NCBI GenBank assembly: GCA_964560425.1
Contig: CAZLLE010000033.1
Coordinates: 30,726 to 94,725, forward strand
Length of the DNA: 64,000 nucleotides
Direction of reading: 5' to 3'
Source of the DNA: CAZLLE01 sp964560425
Lineage (GTDB): Bacteria; Campylobacterota; Campylobacteria; Campylobacterales; QNZT01
Position numbers and translations under genes: made by a program. Below, in pieces: positions 26,595-34,554 of the stretch. Numbering within the stretch: position 1 is the first letter of the stretch; each line of letters begins with the position of its first letter. The notes below the pieces were generated by a model. The model searched no databases, was not told where the DNA came from, and saw nothing but the letters and a program-made list of their open reading frames with translations.

Positions 26595-27620
26595 ATGGAT
26601 GAAAACAAAAAAAAAGCACTTGATTTAGCAATAAAACAGATAGATAAAGCATTTGGGAAAGGTGCTTTAATGAGACTCGGAGACAAAGAGTTTGAGCCTA
26701 TTGAAGCTATTAGCACGGGTTCTCTAGGACTAGATATTGCTCTTGGTATTGGTGGTGTTCCAAAAGGGAGAATGATTGAAATATACGGACCTGAAAGCTC
26801 TGGTAAAACTACACTAGCACTGCAAATCACAGCAGAAGCACAAAAAGCTGGTGGAGTTTGTGCATTTATAGATGCAGAACATGCCCTAGATACAAAATAC
26901 GCAGAAAATTTGGGTGTAGATATAGACAATCTTTTTGTATCTCAACCAGACTATGGAGAACAAGCACTAGATATTGTAGAGAATATTGCTAGAAGTGGAG
27001 CAATTGATCTTATTGTAATAGATTCCGTAGCAGCCCTTACCCCAAAAACTGAAATTGATGGAGATATGGGAGACACTCATGTAGGTCTTCAAGCTAGACT
27101 TATGTCACAAGCTCTTAGAAAACTTACAGGTATTGTACATAAGATGAATACAACAATCATCTTTATCAACCAAATAAGAATGAAAATCGGAATGATGGGT
27201 TATGGTTCACCTGAGACAACTACAGGAGGAAATGCTCTTAAATTTTATGCTTCAGTGAGAATTGATGTCAGAAGAATAGCTACTCTTAAACAAGCAGATG
27301 AAAGCATAGGAAATAGAGTAAAAGCAAAAGTTGTAAAAAACAAAGTTGCACCACCATTTAAAATAGCTGAGTTTGATATTATGTTTGGTGAAGGTATTTC
27401 AAAAGAGGGGGAACTTGTCGATTATGGTGTAAAACTAGATATTGTTGATAAAAGTGGCTCATGGTTTAGCTACAAAGATCAAAAACTCGGACAAGGTAGA
27501 GAAAAAGTCAAAGCTCTACTTAGAGAAGACAAAGAGTTAGCACTAGAGATTGAAAATGGTATAAAAAGTGCTATGGGTATAGATTTTAACACAGATAATA
27601 AAAAAGGAGAGAAAGAGTAA
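26595..27620 (+). CDS. recA: Recombinase RecA
   Basis: Strand-exchange ATPase for homologous recombination and SOS induction. 341 residues starting MDENKKKALDLAIKQIDKAFGKGALMRLG; Walker A GPESSGKTT lies near 64-72, Walker B LIVIDSVAALTP near 138, and MSQALRKLTG and FINQIRMKIG are typical. The ATG at 26595 follows GAAGGA; a second ATG 4 bases upstream is out of frame. It overlaps the enolase start by a single base. Confidence 0.98.
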   Translation: MDENKKKALDLAIKQIDKAFGKGALMRLGDKEFEPIEAISTGSLGLDIALGIGGVPKGRMIEIYGPESSGKTTLALQITAEAQKAGGVCAFIDAEHALDTKYAENLGVDIDNLFVSQPDYGEQALDIVENIARSGAIDLIVIDSVAALTPKTEIDGDMGDTHVGLQARLMSQALRKLTGIVHKMNTTIIFINQIRMKIGMMGYGSPETTTGGNALKFYASVRIDVRRIATLKQADESIGNRVKAKVVKNKVAPPFKIAEFDIMFGEGISKEGELVDYGVKLDIVDKSGSWFSYKDQKLGQGREKVKALLREDKELALEIENGIKSAMGIDFNTDNKKGEKE

Positions 27621-28891
27621 TGATATATATAGATGATATTCATGCAGATGAAGTACTAGATAGTAGAGGTAATCCTACAGTAAGAGCAACAGTAACATTA
27701 AGCAATGGTGTAAGTGCAAATGCAATTGTACCAAGTGGTGCTAGTACAGGGAAAAGAGAAGCCCTTGAACTTCGTGATGGTGGTGAACGATACATGGGCA
27801 AAGGTGTTTTGGAAGCTTGTGAAAATATTAATACTCAAATCTCTGATGAACTTATAGGTGTAAGTCCATACTCTCAAGCAGAGGTTGATGCTATTATGAA
27901 AGCACTAGATGGTAGTGATAATTATGAAAACTTAGGTGCAAATGCAGTTTTGGGTGTATCTATGGCAGTAGCTAGAGTAGCAGCAAAAAGTTTGGATATT
28001 CCTCTTTATAGATATTTAGGAGGAGCTAATGCTTTAACACTTCCTGTTCCTATGTTTAATATTATTAATGGCGGAAGTCATGCTAATAATAATGTAGATT
28101 TTCAAGAGTACATGATTATGCCTATCAACTTTGATAATCTTAGTGACGCACTCAGAGCAGCAGCTGAAGTTTATCATACACTCAAAAAAATCATCGCAGA
28201 TATGGGTGAAAGTACAGCTCTTGGTGATGAAGGTGGATTTGCTCCAAATCTTAAAAACAATGAAGAGCCTATTACTGTTATCATGGATGCAATTGAGAAA
28301 GCAGGATATAAGACAGGTGAAGATATTGCCATTGCTCTTGATGTTGCAAGTAGTGAACTAAAAACTGAAGAGGGATATAAACTTGATGCAGAAGATAGAG
28401 TTGTAAGTTCGGCTGAACTTGTAGATTATTATGTAGAACTTTGCGAAAAATACCCTATTGTATCTATTGAAGATGGTCTTGATGAAGATGATTGGGAAGG
28501 ATGGAAACTTCTTACAGAAAAATTAGCTCATAAAGTTCAACTTGTAGGAGATGATCTTTTTGTAACAAATGAGATGATTTTAAGAAGAGGAATTGATGAA
28601 AATATTGCAAACTCTATTCTTATCAAACCAAATCAAATTGGATCAGTAAGTGAAACTATGACAACTGTAAGATTAGCTCAAAGAAATGGTTATACTTGTG
28701 TTATGAGTCATAGAAGTGGAGAGAGTGAAGATGCGTTTATTGCTGATTTTGCTGTTGCTCTAAATACAGGTCAAATTAAAACAGGTTCTACTGCAAGAGG
28801 TGAAAGAACTGCAAAATATAATAGACTTTTAGAGATAGAGAGAGAGCTTGGACTAGGTGAATTTCTAGGAAAAGAGCTATTTAATAAATAA
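27620..28891 (+). CDS. eno: Enolase
   Basis: Interconverts 2-phosphoglycerate and phosphoenolpyruvate. 423 residues, full length. Signatures: DSRGNPTVRATV near 14, SGASTGKREALELRDG near 38, the metal ligands around IEDGLDEDDWEGW near 285, and the enolase signature LIKPNQIGSVSETM near 333, followed by SHRSGESEDAFIAD. It could also take up 2-phosphoglycerate from the glycerate kinase encoded in this window. Confidence 0.98.
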   Translation: MIYIDDIHADEVLDSRGNPTVRATVTLSNGVSANAIVPSGASTGKREALELRDGGERYMGKGVLEACENINTQISDELIGVSPYSQAEVDAIMKALDGSDNYENLGANAVLGVSMAVARVAAKSLDIPLYRYLGGANALTLPVPMFNIINGGSHANNNVDFQEYMIMPINFDNLSDALRAAAEVYHTLKKIIADMGESTALGDEGGFAPNLKNNEEPITVIMDAIEKAGYKTGEDIAIALDVASSELKTEEGYKLDAEDRVVSSAELVDYYVELCEKYPIVSIEDGLDEDDWEGWKLLTEKLAHKVQLVGDDLFVTNEMILRRGIDENIANSILIKPNQIGSVSETMTTVRLAQRNGYTCVMSHRSGESEDAFIADFAVALNTGQIKTGSTARGERTAKYNRLLEIERELGLGEFLGKELFNK

Positions 28892-28893
28892 CA

Positions 28894-29163
28894 ATGGAAA
28901 CAACAAACCATGAAATAGAGAGTATAGAAGATGATTCTAGCTCTCTAGGACTTATTTTTTCTATTGTTGCCTTTGTTATCTTGGCTGCAATTTTTATAGG
29001 GCAGATGCTATTTGGACAAAACTCGTATGAAGTATTTGTAAATCTTAATCAAAAAAAAGATATCTTAGAAAGTAAAATCATTACTTTACAGAAAGAGAAT
29101 GCATCATTACAAAAAAAATATTTTGAATATATAAATATTCTACCTTCAAAGGATAAAAATTGA
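28894..29163 (+). CDS. Small single-pass protein with coiled coil, FtsB/DivIC-like
   Basis: 89 residues: acidic N-terminus, one membrane helix about 18-42 (SLGLIFSIVAFVILAAIFIGQML), then a coiled coil (KKDILESKIITLQKENASLQKKY). This is the layout of FtsB/DivIC division initiators, and the recA-eno-small gene-AMIN order is conserved in Campylobacter. The family assignment is moderate because such short proteins diverge strongly. It starts 3 bases after eno. Confidence 0.75.
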   Translation: METTNHEIESIEDDSSSLGLIFSIVAFVILAAIFIGQMLFGQNSYEVFVNLNQKKDILESKIITLQKENASLQKKYFEYINILPSKDKN

Positions 29164-30080
29164 ACAAATATAAAATATTACTTATTGTCGGAATATCTGC
29201 ATATACATCTCTAGTAGCAAGAGAAAACCCATTTGCAAAAGCTTATGAACCACAAGATGTAAAAGAAGAGATCACTACAGAGGGTATTAATACTGAACTT
29301 TTAAAAAAAGAGCAACCTACTTCAACTTCCAAAACTACTATACCAGAAGTCAAAACTTTAGATAGCATTGAAAAAGAGATGAAATCAATCAAAAAAGATC
29401 CAGCAAACCTCAAAAACAATGAAGACAATAATAGATACATTGATGGTTCCCCAATTACAGAAGCTGTATGGGAAAAACTAGAAAAGAGTAAAAAAGAGGA
29501 GCAGACAAAAAAGATAACAACAACTAAACCATTACCAAAAAAAGTAAAAAATAATCAACAGATAGAAAAGAGCATAATCACACCTATTGTTGAACCAATA
29601 GAAGTTATTGATACAAAAAAAGATGCAACAGACGAACTACCAATTACAAAAAGTTATCCTATTCCAGATAATGAAATCCAAAAAATTACGAAACCAAAAG
29701 TATCAAAAATAAAAAAACATAAAATACAAAAAAAGTATAAAGTAAGAAAAAAACATATATCAAAATTGAGACAAGATAGATATAAAACAGCATTCAAAAA
29801 CCATATAGTAACTGTACAATATGCAAATAAGAGTGTAAAGATTATTACTGATAGTAAATATATCAAAAAGAGATATTTTAAAAATCCAAAAAGAGTTGCA
29901 TTTGACTTTAAAAGAGATGCATTTTTTAAGAGTGGAAACAAATACATTCAAAAAAATTATGCAAGTCGCATTAAAGTAGGTGCTCATGAAGACTTTTTTC
30001 GTGTTACACTAAATCTAAAAAATAAAAATAGAGCTATCACGCATACAAGACCTTATGGTCTTTTAATTAATTTTCAATAG
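29160..30080 (+). CDS. Exported AMIN-domain protein
   Basis: 306 residues. A signal peptide (NKYKILLIVGISAYTSLVAREN) is followed by a long Lys, Glu, Thr and Pro-rich disordered linker (about 25-200), then a C-terminal AMIN-like beta domain (about 205-306), which in other proteins targets peptidoglycan or septal sites. The start is TTG at 29160, overlapping the previous stop (TTGA), with AAGGA upstream. Equivalent genes in Campylobacter encode periplasmic glycoproteins; glycosylation here is unknown. Confidence 0.75.
   Translation: MNKYKILLIVGISAYTSLVARENPFAKAYEPQDVKEEITTEGINTELLKKEQPTSTSKTTIPEVKTLDSIEKEMKSIKKDPANLKNNEDNNRYIDGSPITEAVWEKLEKSKKEEQTKKITTTKPLPKKVKNNQQIEKSIITPIVEPIEVIDTKKDATDELPITKSYPIPDNEIQKITKPKVSKIKKHKIQKKYKVRKKHISKLRQDRYKTAFKNHIVTVQYANKSVKIITDSKYIKKRYFKNPKRVAFDFKRDAFFKSGNKYIQKNYASRIKVGAHEDFFRVTLNLKNKNRAITHTRPYGLLINFQ
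30047..30070 (+). terminator. Terminator-like hairpin at end of AMIN gene
   Basis: AAGACC at 30047-30052 pairs with GGTCTT at 30057-30062 around TTAT, followed by TTAATTAATTTT. It lies inside the last codons of the gene, just before the convergent antiporter end. Confidence 0.45.
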
Positions 30081-31229
30081 TTACTTTGAGAGCTTACTAA
30101 TAAACTTAATAGCAATAATACAAACAAGAACTTCAAAAAGACCAGCTAAAATAAAAGATCTATAGCTTAGCTGGTCAATACTATTGTTTTGATATGCCAA
30201 TGTTGCAACTGCGACCAAAAGAGTTAAAGGCATTGAGTGAGAGAGTGCAAATAAAATCCTCTCATTAAATGAAAGATATCCAATAAATGCAAATGATGCT
30301 GATACTCTTATAGCAATCATAGAAAAAGTAATCATCAAAGCACTCATAATTAATCCATCAGTAGAGAGAGATCGTAAATCAAATGAAGATCCAATATATA
30401 CAAAAAATATAGGTATTAAGAATCCAAAGCCAAAGGAGGATAGTTTATGAGGCAACTCTTTTTGATGCTCAAAAAATGTTGCAATAAACATACCTGCAAT
30501 AAAAGCACCAAAAGCAATCTCCAATCCAAAAACTACCATAACCCCCATCATAAGAAAAAATAGAGCCATGGATAATCTAATATCTTTCTCATCTCTATCA
30601 GAATATAAAGGAATTAAAAATGTTTTAATTTCAGGAAACCACCAAAAAAGGAGTTTAAAAAAGTGAAATAGAATCAACATCAACACTAAAAATACAACCA
30701 AATAGATCATACTAGTATAGAACTCTTCACCCACTCCATGAACCACCATTGCACCTGTAATCGTAATAGCTACAATACTTATAAGTTCACCCAAAATACC
30801 AGCTTGCATTGATAGATTTAACCATCTTGTATTTTTATCAAACTATTTATAGAGTGTCAAAATAAGTCCTACTGATATTAGTGGTAAAATCACAACATAA
30901 ATTATATTAAAACTAAAAGCCCATGAAAAAATGGAGGAGAAAGAGTAAAGGAAAAAAAGATAAAGAAGTGATTTTTTTAGAACTGTTCTGTCCATTTTAA
31001 GAAGAGTATTAAAATTAACCTCTGTTCCCGCCAAAAACATGAGATAAAAGAAACCAACTTCAGCCAAAATTTCCAAAATATGATTATTAGTAATCAAAGC
31101 ATAATAACCACCAATACTACCCAATATAATTTCAATAGGTGTTGTAGGAATCCTAAGAATAGTAGAAAGATATGGAGATATAAAGATAATCCCTGCAATA
31201 GTAAAAATTATAGATACATCACTACCCAT
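30081..31229 (-). pseudogene. CPA2 cation/proton antiporter interrupted by in-frame TAG
   Basis: The reverse strand encodes a monovalent cation:proton antiporter-2 (KefB/NapA-like) protein of about 381 residues with many membrane helices. The N-terminal half (31229-30843) begins MGSDVSIIFTIAGIIFISPY and carries the family pattern LAEVGFFYLMFLAGTEVNF. It stops at TAG 30845-30843 after LTLYK. The very next codon continues in the same frame (FDKNTRWLNLSMQAGILGELISIVAI) to 30081, with GLEIAFGAFIAGMF and SSFDL typical of the transporter core. No shift is involved: one codon (likely AAG, CAG, GAG or TGG before) became TAG, or the base is a sequencing error. The ATG overlaps the bioB stop by 8 bases. 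Confidence 0.88.
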
Positions 31230-32070
31230 TACAATCTACTGCAATCTCCAAACCTAGTGCTTTAATCATCTCTATATCATGATGAGGTTCATTTCCCGTA
31301 GTTGTCAAATAGTTACCAACTACAATAGAGTTTGCTCCAGATTTAAAAATATCACCTTGTCGATCTTTAAACGATATCTCTCTTCCACCTGCAACCATAA
31401 CACGAGTTTGATCACCAACAGATTTTCTCATCTTTCTAATCCATGATAGGGACTCTTCAATATCTAATGTTTTTTCAAGAGGTAAAGCAACATTTGGGTG
31501 AAAAAAGTTCATAGCAACAGAGGCTGGTTCAAGCTCACAAATAGATTGAATCAAAGATTCTCTATCATTTTTACTCTCACCCATACCAAAAATACCACCA
31601 CTACAGAGATTAAGACCTACCTCTTTTACATTTAGACAAGTTTGATATCTCTCTTCCCAACTATGTGTAGTACAAATTTGTTCATAATAGGCTTGGCTTG
31701 ATTCTAAATTATGGTTATAACTCCCTACTCCACTCTCTTTGAGTATTTTTAGCTCTTCAATAGTAGCTGTACCATTACATGCAATAATATTAAGATTAGG
31801 AACTTCTTTTTTTACAGCTTTAGCGGCTTCACAAATAAACTCTAACTTAGAAGGGGTAATCCCCTTTCCTGCTGTTACAAGACAAAAACCTATTGCCATA
31901 TTATCTCTAGCTCTTTTTGCTTCTAAGACTATTTCATCAATTGGCTTTTGTCTATATCTATTGATATCTGCTTTAAATCTTACACTTTGAGTGCAAAAAC
32001 TACAATCTTCATTGCAACTACCGCTAGATATATTGCTAATTGCACACAAAAAAACTTGTCTGCTAGGCAT
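31222..32070 (-). CDS. bioB: Biotin synthase
   Basis: Radical SAM enzyme inserting sulfur into dethiobiotin. About 282 residues from ATG 32070 (MPSRQVFLCAISNISSG). The radical SAM cluster motif is CNEDCSFC; CNGTATIEEL, YNHNLESS and VMVAGGREI are conserved family blocks. A start at ATG 32106 (MSVLTASANIGL) has a better AAGGAT ribosome site, but this lies in topA Lys codons; Campylobacter BioB proteins begin close to LCAISN, so I prefer 32070. It overlaps the topA stop by 8 bases. Confidence 0.95.
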   Translation of the reverse strand: MPSRQVFLCAISNISSGSCNEDCSFCTQSVRFKADINRYRQKPIDEIVLEAKRARDNMAIGFCLVTAGKGITPSKLEFICEAAKAVKKEVPNLNIIACNGTATIEELKILKESGVGSYNHNLESSQAYYEQICTTHSWEERYQTCLNVKEVGLNLCSGGIFGMGESKNDRESLIQSICELEPASVAMNFFHPNVALPLEKTLDIEESLSWIRKMRKSVGDQTRVMVAGGREISFKDRQGDIFKSGANSIVVGNYLTTTGNEPHHDIEMIKALGLEIAVDCNG

Positions 32071-34162
32071 CAATCCTATGTTTGCACTTGCTGTTAATAC
32101 ACTCATAGATATCCTTTTTTCTAAATGTTCTCTCTGCCATAATATAATTACACTCTGGACATTTTTTGTTGGTTGGTTTATATGTTGATATAAATTTACA
32201 TTTTGGATAGTTTCCACATCCAAAAAACTTTCCTCGTCTTGATTTTCTCTCTACAATATCACCATTACACTCAGGACATTGTACCCCTTCAAGCTTTGTA
32301 GGAGCTGTTTTGGCAGGAGCTTCTTTTCCATCAGAAGAGACATTTTGAGTATATTTACATTTAGGAAAACCACTACATGCAATAAATTCACCATATCTAC
32401 CTTTTCTTCTAAGAAGCTCTTCACCACACTCAGGACACTTTTCCCCTGTCGGAATAGCAATCTTTTGGCTTACAATATTTTTTTTGCCATCTGCAATCTG
32501 TTGAATAAATGGTTCATAAAATTTCCAAAGAACTTTTTGCCAATCTTTTTTATTATCAGCAACTTCATCTAATGTCTCCTCCATCTGAGAGGTAAAGTTA
32601 CTATCAACAATCTCAGCAAAATGGTCTTCTAACATTTTAATCACTTTAAAAGCGACTTCAGTAGGAACCAATTGCTTTTTTTCAATCTCAATATATAATC
32701 TTGCTGTTAAAATAGATATTGTTGGAGCATAAGTAGATGGTCTACCTATTCCCAAACCTTCCAATGTCTTAATCAAACTAGCCTCAGAATATCTTGAAGG
32801 TGGCTCTGTAAAGTGTTGATTTGCATCTAGTTTTGATAACTCAACTACTTGCCCCTTCTCCAAAGATGGCAGAAGTTTATCTTTATCTTTGTTTCCAAGA
32901 ACCTTATAAAAACCATCAAAAATCAACTTTCTACCAGTAGCTTTAAATTTTGAACTCTGCGACTCAAATATAAGTGATTGCGACTCAAAAAGAGCATCAT
33001 TCATTTGTGAAGCGATAAAACGATTATATATTAATGTATAGAGTTTTAACTCATCAGGCTTTAAAAAGCTCTTTGCAATTTTAGGAGTAAAAGATAAAAT
33101 AGTTGGTCTAATTGCTTCATGTGCCTCTTGTGCGGCTTTTGATTTTGATTTATAATATTTTGGCTCTTTAGGAAGATACTTTTCCCCATACTCATTTACT
33201 ATTACTTCTCTAGCACTCTCAATAGCCTCTGTCGCAATATTAAGACTATCTGTTCTCATGTATGTAATTACACCTGTAGTACCTTGATCTGTCTGTACAC
33301 CCTCATAAAGTGTTTGAGCAATCATCATAGTTTTACGAGGACTAAAACCAAGTACAGATGAAGCATTTTGTTGAATTGTAGAGGTCATGAATGGTGGATT
33401 TGTAGATGTTTTTCTCTGCTTTTTTTCAAGTTTAGCAACTACAAATGACTCGTTAAGAAGCTTATCTTTTATATAGTTTGCTCTCTCTCCTTCAGAGATA
33501 GTCATCTTAGATATTTTTTCATTCTCAAACTCAACAAGAATAGATTCTATATTTTTTTCAAAAAGTGCATCCAAAGACCAATACTCAACAGGTACAAAAG
33601 CTTTGATCTCTCTCTCTCTATCAACAACAATCTTCAAAGCAGAACTTTGAACTCTACCAGCACTAAGACCTTTTTGAATTTTAGAAGCGATTAAAGGAGA
33701 TAGACGATAACCAACAATTCTATCAAGAAGTCTTCTTGCTTGTTGTGCATTAACACTATATAGATCAATTTTTCTAGGATTTTCCAAAGAGTGATCTATA
33801 GCCTTTTTTGTAATCTCATGAAAGACAATTCGAGGAACCTCAGCAGGATCTAGTCCAATAGCAGTAGCTATATGAAACCCAATCGCCTCTCCCTCACGAT
33901 CCTCATCCGTTGCAATAAAAACTTTATCACTCTTCTTTGCTAATGTCTTTATCTCTTTAACAATCTTTGCATGATCTCGTGCAACTCTATATTCAGGTAT
34001 AAATACCTCATCTTCAACTTTAATACCAAAGGAACTCTTTGGTAAGTCCCTAATATGCCCCTTACTAGCAATGACGGTATAATCTTTGCCAAGGAAATTT
34101 TCAATAGTTTTTGCTTTTGTAGGTGATTCAACGATGATTAAGTTTTTCAAATTATAGTCCAT
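32063..34162 (-). CDS. topA: DNA topoisomerase I
   Basis: Relaxes negative supercoils by single-strand passage. 699 residues: Toprim domain (IVESPTKAKTIENFLG at about 9-24, DEDREGEAI near 108), the active-site tyrosine in GVITYMRTDS near 290, and three C-terminal four-cysteine zinc motifs beginning CPECGEELL, CPECNGDIV and CPECNYIM. Length and domain order are normal for Campylobacterota. Confidence 0.97.
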   Translation of the reverse strand: MDYNLKNLIIVESPTKAKTIENFLGKDYTVIASKGHIRDLPKSSFGIKVEDEVFIPEYRVARDHAKIVKEIKTLAKKSDKVFIATDEDREGEAIGFHIATAIGLDPAEVPRIVFHEITKKAIDHSLENPRKIDLYSVNAQQARRLLDRIVGYRLSPLIASKIQKGLSAGRVQSSALKIVVDREREIKAFVPVEYWSLDALFEKNIESILVEFENEKISKMTISEGERANYIKDKLLNESFVVAKLEKKQRKTSTNPPFMTSTIQQNASSVLGFSPRKTMMIAQTLYEGVQTDQGTTGVITYMRTDSLNIATEAIESAREVIVNEYGEKYLPKEPKYYKSKSKAAQEAHEAIRPTILSFTPKIAKSFLKPDELKLYTLIYNRFIASQMNDALFESQSLIFESQSSKFKATGRKLIFDGFYKVLGNKDKDKLLPSLEKGQVVELSKLDANQHFTEPPSRYSEASLIKTLEGLGIGRPSTYAPTISILTARLYIEIEKKQLVPTEVAFKVIKMLEDHFAEIVDSNFTSQMEETLDEVADNKKDWQKVLWKFYEPFIQQIADGKKNIVSQKIAIPTGEKCPECGEELLRRKGRYGEFIACSGFPKCKYTQNVSSDGKEAPAKTAPTKLEGVQCPECNGDIVERKSRRGKFFGCGNYPKCKFISTYKPTNKKCPECNYIMAERTFRKKDIYECINSKCKHRIDA

Positions 34163-34416
34163 ATTTTATTATCATTTTTTTTGAGTGAGCATTATATCAG
34201 ATTCTTATTAGTTACAAATGATAATAGTAAAAAAACAGCTCTACATAATTTTTATAAATTTTGTAAATAAAAAAATCTAACTTAAATATTTCAAATATTA
34301 CCTATTTTTTATTCAAATACTAACATTATCAAACTATTTTAACTCAAACAAGCAAATTTCATACCTTTTATTTTACTTTTTTCAATAGCTTCATATTTTT
34401 TCAAAAAAAATAAGTA

Positions 34417-34443
34417 TAAAGTTTTTTTTGCATCGTTCGATCT
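34417..34443 (+). promoter_or_regulatory. Sigma-28 (FliA) promoter of first flagellin gene
   Basis: TAAAGTTT at 34417-34424, a 13-base spacer, then CGATCT at 34438-34443. The same arrangement with the same spacer occurs before the second flagellin and, as TAAACTTT/CGATAT, before fliD. It fits the flagellar sigma consensus of Campylobacterota. Confidence 0.8.
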
Positions 34444-34454
34444 AGTATTTGTAA

Positions 34455-34467
34455 CAGCAAGGATGCT
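34455..34467 (+). promoter_or_regulatory. CsrA-type AGGA-loop hairpin in flagellin leader
   Basis: AGCA-AGGA-TGCT: a stem with the loop AGGA exposed, matching the core CARGGAUG of the CsrA site. A near-identical copy stands in the second flagellin leader. The ribosome site AAGGA upstream of the ATG supplies a second GGA. Control of flaA mRNA by CsrA-FliW is known in Campylobacter jejuni. Confidence 0.65.
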
Positions 34468-34468
34468 A

Positions 34469-34485
34469 AGCAGTTGAATACTGCT
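34469..34485 (+). promoter_or_regulatory. Second leader hairpin, only in first flagellin
   Basis: AGCAGT and ACTGCT form a perfect 6-bp stem around TGAAT directly after the AGGA hairpin. Its TGCT can also pair with the AGCA of the first hairpin, so the two could exchange partners. The second flagellin leader lacks it. Confidence 0.5.
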
Positions 34486-34554
34486 AAGTTCATCTTGATA
34501 GTGAATTTAATTGTATTCAGCTGTAAAAAATATTATAAAAAGAAGGATTTTAAA

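Larger units (their letters stand above)
34163..34554. other. 392-base intergenic region upstream of first flagellin
   Basis: Very AT-rich between topA and the flagellin gene, which are divergent. It holds the topA promoter region and, near its right end, the sigma-28 type promoter, an AGGA-loop hairpin and a second hairpin, each listed separately. An in-frame TTG at 34474 would extend the flagellin by 27 residues but those are not flagellin-like. Confidence 0.7.

Noticed and set aside
30843..31229. Two separate small membrane proteins instead of one broken antiporter
   Set aside because: Both parts lie in one frame, join at a single TAG, and together match one transporter fold; there is no ribosome site before the second half.
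32071..32223. Longer bioB starts inside topA
   Set aside because: Homologues begin next to LCAISN; the AAGGAT before ATG 32106 is a stretch of topA Lys codons, so it is kept only as an alternative.
34474..34554. Upstream in-frame TTG extending the first flagellin by 27 residues
   Set aside because: The extension is not flagellin-like, includes the leader hairpin, and the ATG at 34555 has a good ribosome site and the conserved MGFKLNTN start.
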